The position numbers and the translations under genes were made by a program. From the NCBI GenBank assembly GCA_039026975.1, contig JBCCLI010000191.1, positions 1 to 11,707 on the forward strand: 11,707 nt of DNA. Direction: 5' to 3'. Under the pieces are notes generated by a model that was not told where the DNA came from, ran no database searches, and was given only the letters and a program-made list of their open reading frames with translations. The stretch comes from JBCBKZ01 sp039026975 (GTDB lineage: Bacteria; Bacteroidota; Bacteroidia; J057). Within the stretch, counting starts at the first letter, position 1. Every line of letters begins with the position of its first letter. Shown here in pieces: positions 8,001 to 11,707 of this stretch.

Positions 8001-8196
8001 GGTAGAATAGCGTTCCTATGATCCCTATAATACCTGTGATATGTAACCCAAAACTCCACAGTCCTAACTTTTCCCAAGCCTTCTTGTCCCCATTTTCCCT
8101 CGCTTCTGCATATAAAAAGCTGATAAGGGCTATCAGGGCAGAGGCAAATGCAAGGGAAGTAAATAATTCTCCTAACTTTCCTCCTGTTAACAGCAT
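5083..8196 (-). CDS. ccmF: Cytochrome c haem lyase subunit CcmF, long form
   Basis: CcmF is the membrane haem lyase that attaches haem from holo-CcmE to the CxxCH of apocytochrome c on the periplasmic side. The protein has many membrane segments. The WWD haem-handling motif is at about residues 378-406, with GGYWNWDPVENG as its core. Four His residues stand in the contexts of the haem ligands of E. coli CcmF: H326 (VIHPP), H413 (SLHAM), H457 (TSVHTF) and H681 (VVHIGFG). At 1037 residues it is about 400 longer than E. coli CcmF (about 650). The extra length is mainly a soluble segment of roughly 310 residues between the membrane helix at about 676-693 and a final one at about 1006-1025, presumably periplasmic. 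Bacteroidota homologues are often annotated CcsA because the WWD domain is shared. The ATG is 19 bases after the ccmE stop and lacks a Shine-Dalgarno sequence. It is the last ccm gene of the cluster. Confidence 0.93.
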   Translation of the reverse strand: MLLTGGKLGELFTSLAFASALIALISFLYAEARENGDKKAWEKLGLWSFGLHITGIIGIIGTLFYLIYSHQYQYHYVWAHSSNELPVHFIISCFWEGQEGSFLLWCFWHSVLGGIIMTAKHEWRNMVLGIIASVELILTSMILGVYIGNGAVWGVFVILGLLPAIYLGYRIRVDREVLPLKGAMHIGGIILSGTFLMLLFRGQTSFQTFWGWNNAFDSLSGISFTLFILFVLGFTIIYFGYLVEVRKMRAAYKATPWEATAGLFILSMGVVACFFEPESWKAGSTPFILLQSVFPDNEVYIQRPDFVPSNGSGLNSLLQNYWMVIHPPTLFLGFASTVVPFAFVIGGLIKGKFHEWIRYALPWTSFSVMILGVGIIMGGYWAYETLNFGGYWNWDPVENGSLVPWLCGVASLHAMLIYQRSKSYLKLALILLVSTFLLVLYATFLTRSGILGETSVHTFTDLGLSGQLLILVLVYVAVVTVLFTLRWKDIPSKEPDSKFWSAENVLFLGVLVFTLSGAEILLSTSLPVLNKIAGTNLAPPPNIQLFYYQWNVWFAIAFGVLSGVGQFLWWRIGKKEGVGKALYRPFLIAMISGSLISLALLYYRKEFAYQSIFESYISTANIPENVIGQLFAYIQYGVMAIADDLMLFASLFVVLANGDVLLSLVKKNKKGLKVMGGTVVHIGFGMMLLGILFSSGYDEVISKNLYPEELAGMPNDEQIDNVGLLKDAPRPIEGYQLTYIGRKEAVPPVKNIRIIEENEIAFKIRFYDSVGDEFAIVLPVGMFLADKSKVSNSLDTKPAIDLALVEEVLNNNIKDLNPGHINGRYLYGISFASLEDSSRSFILYPEAEVNKDENSIIAHPARKVFWSHDLYAHVSSIPDPETTKPKYGYHDLEMKVGDTFTIGEVTGQLMQVTDLSQQREELKEYQVAAAALLKLSTTSGDTLLADPIYVIDQNNRPGMIDSKVKELAMDFAFIGVDPQREVIMLQVRQQENAGQDTVVLKVIRKPFINLLWLGTFILTAGFMISIYRRTQENKRKG

Positions 8197-8215
8197 ACGT
8201 TACGTGTTGTGTGTA

Positions 8216-8614
8216 TTATAGTGTAGTAGATTCTCCTGCTGTAATATCTGTCTCCTCATACTTAGAAGGACATTTCATAATAATTTTATCTGCAATAAAT
8301 TGATCTTGAGGATTATATCCTCCTATCACTACTACCTTCTCAGCCGTCTCAAAATTGATAGGTTTAGGATCTCTATAAATGACTTGCTGAACCACATTCA
8401 TAGTATCCTTGAGGTAGAAGCTAAAAAGATCCTGCTCAGCTATATAAAAGGCTTCCTCACGCATGACCCACTCCCCTACTATATGGACTTTCTTGCCCGT
8501 TTTTCTGGCAGTGGCAAAATCAGTGTAGACACTTGCATTCTGAGAAAAGTTCACCCCTAATGCTACCATAAAAATAGCAATGACAGCAAGAAGAATGATA
8601 TTCCTTGTTTTCAT
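8216..8614 (-). CDS. ccmE: Periplasmic haem chaperone CcmE, CxxxY variant
   Basis: CcmE accepts haem from CcmC and carries it covalently to CcmF. The 132-residue product has an N-terminal membrane anchor (about 5-23, after MKTRN) and a beta-barrel (OB-fold) domain, with VHIVGEWV at about 43-50 and VVVIGGY at about 94-100. At the position of the classical haem-binding His motif it has KCPSKY, that is C115-x-x-x-Y119. Cys in place of His with a following Tyr is the variant described for Desulfovibrio and archaeal CcmE. The tail after it is short and acidic (EETDITAGESTTL). The gene starts 3 bases after the stop of the ccmD-like gene and ends 19 bases before ccmF, as expected for one operon. Family is confident; covalent haem attachment through C115 is inferred from the motif. 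Confidence 0.92.
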   Translation of the reverse strand: MKTRNIILLAVIAIFMVALGVNFSQNASVYTDFATARKTGKKVHIVGEWVMREEAFYIAEQDLFSFYLKDTMNVVQQVIYRDPKPINFETAEKVVVIGGYNPQDQFIADKIIMKCPSKYEETDITAGESTTL

Positions 8615-8617
8615 AAC

Positions 8618-8818
8618 TTACTGATCAAAGGCGTCTACTTGTTTTTCGAGTTTAGCAATCTTCCGGTTAAGTAGAACCATAAAAAGTATTACTCCCAAAA
8701 ATATCACCAGAATCACTGCCAGCACAGAGTAAATACGCTCGCTCTTTAACAAGACCGACTGCGTGGGCTCTACTTGTAGGAGGATAAATGATATGAGAAA
8801 CGAAAAAATAAGGTTCAT
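8618..8818 (-). CDS. ccmD: CcmD-like small membrane protein
   Basis: This is a 66-residue protein with a hydrophobic N-terminus (about 3-15, possibly a signal peptide or membrane segment), a clear transmembrane helix at about 31-50, and a short charged helix after it (NRKIAKLEKQV) that could form a coiled coil. CcmD proteins are very small, poorly conserved, single-helix partners of CcmC and CcmE that help release holo-CcmE. The assignment rests on size, topology and position: 3-base gaps separate it from ccmC upstream and ccmE downstream, the usual place for ccmD. The sequence alone would not identify it. The extra hydrophobic stretch at the start makes it somewhat larger than proteobacterial CcmD. 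Confidence 0.75.
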   Translation of the reverse strand: MNLIFSFLISFILLQVEPTQSVLLKSERIYSVLAVILVIFLGVILFMVLLNRKIAKLEKQVDAFDQ

Positions 8819-8821
8819 ATG

Positions 8822-9589
8822 TTAAGGTGTATTGTAGACTCTATCGGATTCCAGGTTGTCCATTCTGATCTTAAGCCGATCCCATCTGTTTTGAAGCTCG
8901 TACATCCATACACCCAGGAAAATAAATCCCAGCATACCTGGATACATGATCATTCTATACAAATTATCAAATCCTTCCTGCTTAAATATAAAGGAGCCTC
9001 CACCAGAAGCGCTCCCACCAGCTGTAGGATGTAGCCCTGGTAACATTTTAGGTATAATGAAATACAAAGGAATGAGTGTGGCAAAAGCAAATATATTATA
9101 GGCTGCAGATGCCTTGGCTCGCTGTAAGGGCTCCCCAAAGGAGGATCTAAGTAAAAAATAGGCTAAGTATACAAAAAGAGAAATGGCAGCGCATATTAAG
9201 ATAGGATCATTAGTCCACCATATGCTTAAATCATCTACTGGCATATGGGCTTTCCAGGCTACTCTCCCCCATATACTACCTGAAACCAGCCCAAGTACAA
9301 TAAAAATAGTCCCTACTTGGGCAGCAGCCCTGGCCCTGGCATCAGCATACATGGGATCTACTGTTATTTCCCTGTCAGGATCTGTTTCTCTCAGCAGTTT
9401 CACACTATGCACTACTGAAATAGTCATCAGCACAATGACCACAAACCACATAGGCACATGGTAAAACATATTCCTACTACTCTGCTCTAATGAACCTAAT
9501 TCAGGCAAAGTGGCTAGGAGCCCATACAAGATGGCATACAACACAAGTCCAACTCCTATTACCTTATATAGATCGCTTACTTTCATCAT
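8822..9589 (-). CDS. ccmC: Haem exporter/handling protein CcmC
   Basis: CcmC presents haem to CcmE on the outer face of the inner membrane. The 255-residue product has about six membrane helices. Two conserved-type haem-ligand His residues are visible, H44 (FYHVPMWF) and H187 (GLHPTAGG). The SGSIWG entry to the WWD region is at 103-108. The usual WGTWWxWDxRL core is altered here to WWTNDP at 124-129, after roughly ten extra residues (KAHMPVDDLS). The C-terminus after the last helix is a charged stretch of about 25 residues (ELQNRWDRLK...) that is probably helical. Two ATGs are adjacent (9589 and 9586), so the start is uncertain by one codon. It follows ccmB after 81 bases and precedes ccmD by 3. 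Homologues in this phylum are sometimes labelled CcsA. Confidence 0.92.
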   Translation of the reverse strand: MMKVSDLYKVIGVGLVLYAILYGLLATLPELGSLEQSSRNMFYHVPMWFVVIVLMTISVVHSVKLLRETDPDREITVDPMYADARARAAAQVGTIFIVLGLVSGSIWGRVAWKAHMPVDDLSIWWTNDPILICAAISLFVYLAYFLLRSSFGEPLQRAKASAAYNIFAFATLIPLYFIIPKMLPGLHPTAGGSASGGGSFIFKQEGFDNLYRMIMYPGMLGFIFLGVWMYELQNRWDRLKIRMDNLESDRVYNTP

Positions 9590-9634
9590 TCAAATATAAT
9601 ATACTAACTTCCTTATATGAAAGATTGTTAGGAT

Positions 9635-9642
9635 CAAATCTA
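9635..9642 (-). promoter_or_regulatory. Possible internal promoter -7 element before ccmC
   Basis: The minus strand reads TAGATTTG, an exact match to the Bacteroidota -7 consensus TANNTTTG, 45 bases upstream of the ccmC ATG and inside the 81-base ccmB-ccmC gap, the largest gap within the ccm cluster. No TTTG lies at the expected -33 distance, so the case is only half made. Confidence 0.25.
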
Positions 9643-9670
9643 GCTTAATGGAACTATAATCTTTATGGGG

Positions 9671-10336
9671 CTATTCTTTCCAAAGCGTAGGGAATAATAG
9701 CATTGAAATGGCCGTCAGAAGCATGGCAAGACCCAGTAAGAAATAAATATTAGAAAAAGTGGTAGTAGCCTCCAAGCCTTCAATGGCTACTCGGGAAATT
9801 CTAATGGCTGTCAGTAGTACTGGCACCGTCAGCGGAAACCCTAATACAGCCAGCAAGGTAACTCTATTCTCTGCCTTGGCAGCTATGGCTGAAACCAAGG
9901 TCAAGGTAGCTGCAAGCGTCCATGCTACTACCCACACGATTAGGGTAAACAAATCCATCTGGATAATCTTAACGCCCCCTATTAAGCTGAAGAAAATAAA
10001 CCCCAAGGTTCCAATAAGCCCTAATAAGCCCGTGTTATAAAAAATTTTCGTGAGAATGATCGCTGATGGACCTGACAGGCTGTACAAGTACCGCTGCTGG
10101 GTAGCACTCTCCGTCATAAAGCTCTTGGCTACTGCATTAATAGCCACAAATAGCAAGATGATCCAGAAAAGTATGTTCCAACTTAGGGGATTCATTTGGC
10201 GTTGGAACGCAAGCCCTACGACTAAAACCGTAGACCCCACGTATAAAAGAAGCCCGAAAAAAGCATAGCGCTGCTTCCATTCGAGCTTTATTTCTTTTAA
10301 CCAAAGGGCTTTGAACTCAGCCCAGAATCTCCTCAT
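9671..10336 (-). CDS. ccmB: Haem ABC exporter membrane subunit CcmB
   Basis: CcmB is the membrane subunit of the CcmAB transporter, which uses ATP to release haem-loaded CcmE from CcmC. The 221-residue length matches the family (about 220). About six membrane helices can be seen (near 24-44, 51-70, 98-120, 127-151, 159-178 and 195-216). The motif LLAVLGFPLTVPVLL at about 161-175 corresponds to the conserved LPLTIPVLIF stretch of CcmB proteins. The N-terminus is charged and amphipathic (FKALWLKEIKLEWKQR), as is usual for this family. Its ATG overlaps the TGA of the preceding small gene (ATGA, 10333-10336), which suggests translational coupling. The partner ATPase gene ccmA is not in the window. 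Confidence 0.92.
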   Translation of the reverse strand: MRRFWAEFKALWLKEIKLEWKQRYAFFGLLLYVGSTVLVVGLAFQRQMNPLSWNILFWIILLFVAINAVAKSFMTESATQQRYLYSLSGPSAIILTKIFYNTGLLGLIGTLGFIFFSLIGGVKIIQMDLFTLIVWVVAWTLAATLTLVSAIAAKAENRVTLLAVLGFPLTVPVLLTAIRISRVAIEGLEATTTFSNIYFLLGLAMLLTAISMLLFPTLWKE

Positions 10337-10617
10337 TCTTTCTTTGCTTTTTCTTTTCTAGCTTTTTTGAGGGATTTCTCCTCCTTACGGACTAGCTTAT
10401 ATCTCATAGCTGTATCTCTCTGACGAAATCTACTTTCAGGCCCTTGTCTTCTGCTACGAGTATTTCTAAGCCTAACGACTTTCCTTGAGTCTTTCAAGGC
10501 TACTTTTTTCTCTACTTTTTCCCTTTTCTCAGCAGGCGCATTTTGGGCGGTAACACTACCAAGCCCTAGAAATAGTAGTAGGACAAGCGTAACAATTTTA
10601 TGGATTGGTTTCTTCAT
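10333..10617 (-). CDS. Small, very basic exported protein of unknown function
   Basis: The 94-residue product begins with a clear signal peptide: MKKPIHK, a Leu-rich core, then SVTA with predicted cleavage before Q25. The remaining 70 residues contain 15 Lys and 13 Arg against 8 Glu and 2 Asp, with no Cys, no Trp and one Tyr. The last part (KEEKSLKKARKEKAKKE) should be helical. I recognise no family. It is a real gene candidate rather than a chance frame: it has a signal peptide, and its TGA overlaps the ccmB ATG by 4 nt. The overlap links its expression to haem export, but a role in cytochrome maturation is only inferred from position. A nucleic-acid- or polyanion-binding periplasmic protein would also fit the composition. 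No Shine-Dalgarno sequence or clear promoter is seen in the 88-base gap to pruA. Confidence 0.75.
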   Translation of the reverse strand: MKKPIHKIVTLVLLLFLGLGSVTAQNAPAEKREKVEKKVALKDSRKVVRLRNTRSRRQGPESRFRQRDTAMRYKLVRKEEKSLKKARKEKAKKE

Positions 10618-10705
10618 ACGTAAATACTTATGCCTTCTAAAATAAGGATATGCCCTCAGGAATCATAATGGTAGAGACGCAATATTTTGCCCTACATAAA
10701 TCGTA

Positions 10706-11707
10706 TTACTCTGTTCCCATGAACGGATAGGTATAATCCGTAGGAGGGACAAAGGTTTCTTTAATGGTTCTCACAGAAACCCAGCGCAGTAGGTTCAAGT
10801 AGGATCCAGCCTTATCATTTGTTCCGGAAGCTCTACCCCCTCCAAAAGGTTGCTGCCCTACTACCGCACCCGTAGGCTTGTCATTTATATAGAAATTCCC
10901 AGCAGTATGACGGAGAATACGCATACTCTCTTCTATCACATATCTGTCCTGAGAGAAAATAGCTCCTGTCAATGCATACGGACTAGTCTCATTCAGCAAC
11001 TGCAGCGTATCCTCATAGGCCTCGTCTTCAAACTTATAAATGGTCAGTACCGGTCCGAAAATCTCCTCACACATGGTCAGGAACTTGGGATTTTCAGTTG
11101 CTATCAGGGTGGGAGAAATAAAGTAGCCTTCTGAATCATCATAAGTTCCACCTATCAGAATCTCCGCATCATCAGCTGCTTTTACCTTTTCTATATAGCC
11201 AGCTATTTTATCAAAGGCCCGCTTGTCAATTACAGCATTGATGAAGTTAGTGAAGTCAGCTGGATCCCCCATTTTGAAGCTCTTTAGATCTTCCAGAAGA
11301 TTGGTGATGACCGTATCATACAGGGAGGCGCTTATATAAGCACGTGAAGCCGCAGAACATTTCTGTCCCTGGAATTCGAAGGCCCCCCTACTGAGGGCTG
11401 TAGCAGCCGCTAAAGCATCTGCCTTTTCGTGAACCACCACATAGTCCTTCCCTCCTGTTTCTCCTACTATTCTGGGGTAACTTTTATACTTGCCAATGTT
11501 GTTTCCTATGGTTTTCCAAAGATGCTGAAATACACCCGTAGAGCCTGTAAAGTGAAGGCCTGCCATATCTGGATGTGAGAAGATAATGTCTCCCATCATA
11601 GGTCCATCTCCGTAGATAAGGTTGATTACACCATCTGGAAGGCCTGCTTCTCTGAAGACCTCCATTACCATATTAGCAGCATACACCTGAGAATCTGCAG
11701 GTTTCCA
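10706..11707 (-). CDS. pruA: Delta-1-pyrroline-5-carboxylate (L-glutamate gamma-semialdehyde) dehydrogenase, C-terminal part
   Basis: This enzyme oxidises glutamate gamma-semialdehyde to glutamate with NAD, the second step of proline catabolism, in the cytoplasm. The frame is open to the right edge, giving 333 residues (starting WKPADSQVYA). By comparison with ALDH4 enzymes of about 540-560 residues, roughly 230 N-terminal residues are missing. Visible aldehyde dehydrogenase motifs, numbered in the fragment, are FTGSTG at 53-58, the catalytic Glu E83 in GETGGKD, the catalytic Cys C117 in GQKCSA, EEIFGP at 214-219 and QPFGGGRASG at 286-295. The 34-residue Glu-Cys spacing matches the ALDH4 family. 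The ending ETFVPPTDYTYPFM is characteristic of stand-alone P5C dehydrogenases. The GTG at 11684-11686 is an internal codon, not a start. No terminator hairpin is evident after the stop, so read-through into the downstream small gene and ccm genes is possible. Confidence 0.93.
   Translation of the reverse strand, partial: WKPADSQVYAANMVMEVFREAGLPDGVINLIYGDGPMMGDIIFSHPDMAGLHFTGSTGVFQHLWKTIGNNIGKYKSYPRIVGETGGKDYVVVHEKADALAAATALSRGAFEFQGQKCSAASRAYISASLYDTVITNLLEDLKSFKMGDPADFTNFINAVIDKRAFDKIAGYIEKVKAADDAEILIGGTYDDSEGYFISPTLIATENPKFLTMCEEIFGPVLTIYKFEDEAYEDTLQLLNETSPYALTGAIFSQDRYVIEESMRILRHTAGNFYINDKPTGAVVGQQPFGGGRASGTNDKAGSYLNLLRWVSVRTIKETFVPPTDYTYPFMGTE

Noticed and set aside
8819..9034. 71-codon plus-strand frame over ccmC
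   Set aside because: Antisense shadow of the ccmC coding sequence, with no independent evidence.
9591..9598. Second TANNTTTG match (TATATTTG, minus strand) before ccmC
   Set aside because: It ends one base before the ATG, so the transcript would be leaderless or start within the gene; no -33 element is present.

Overview
The window looks like a chromosomal segment of a Bacteroidota organism, most likely of the Cytophagales type. The reasons are a surface protein with SprB repeats and a C-terminal type IX secretion sorting domain, a small HTH protein of a kind I associate with Cytophagales, gene starts without Shine-Dalgarno sequences, and a ccmBCDEF cluster with a very long CcmF and a Cys-type CcmE. 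The assignment is by family recognition only; no search was run.

Layout. Positions 1-216 (+) hold the 3' end of an NAD-dependent sugar-nucleotide epimerase, most like UDP-glucuronate decarboxylase, followed by a strong hairpin terminator. Positions 300-853 are AT-rich and non-coding. Positions 854-4276 (+) encode an 1140-residue secreted modular protein: signal peptide, two SprB repeats, four discoidin (F5/8 type C) domains alternating with three cadherin-like domains, and a T9SS sorting domain. Its repeat module has a period of 240 residues at several landmark positions. A terminator follows; the gap up to 4594 has no convincing gene.

Everything from 4595 to the right edge lies on the minus strand. 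In transcription order it is: the C-terminal 333 residues of delta-1-pyrroline-5-carboxylate dehydrogenase (pruA, cut by the window edge); a small, very basic exported protein of unknown function; ccmB, whose start overlaps the stop of the small gene by 4 nt (ATGA); ccmC; a ccmD-like gene; ccmE; ccmF; and finally a small HTH protein ending in a clear terminator. An unusual perfect 20-bp palindrome lies upstream of the HTH gene.

How the genes work together. CcmB and CcmC, with the ATPase CcmA (not in this window), would deliver haem to the periplasmic chaperone CcmE. CcmD would help release holo-CcmE, and CcmF would ligate the haem to apocytochrome c. CcmE has Cys-x-x-x-Tyr where the classical protein has a His-containing motif, so this is the variant type known from Desulfovibrio and archaea. 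CcmF keeps the WWD motif and four His residues in expected contexts. pruA performs the second step of proline catabolism. The exported adhesin and the epimerase are unrelated to haem maturation and are probably cell-surface functions.
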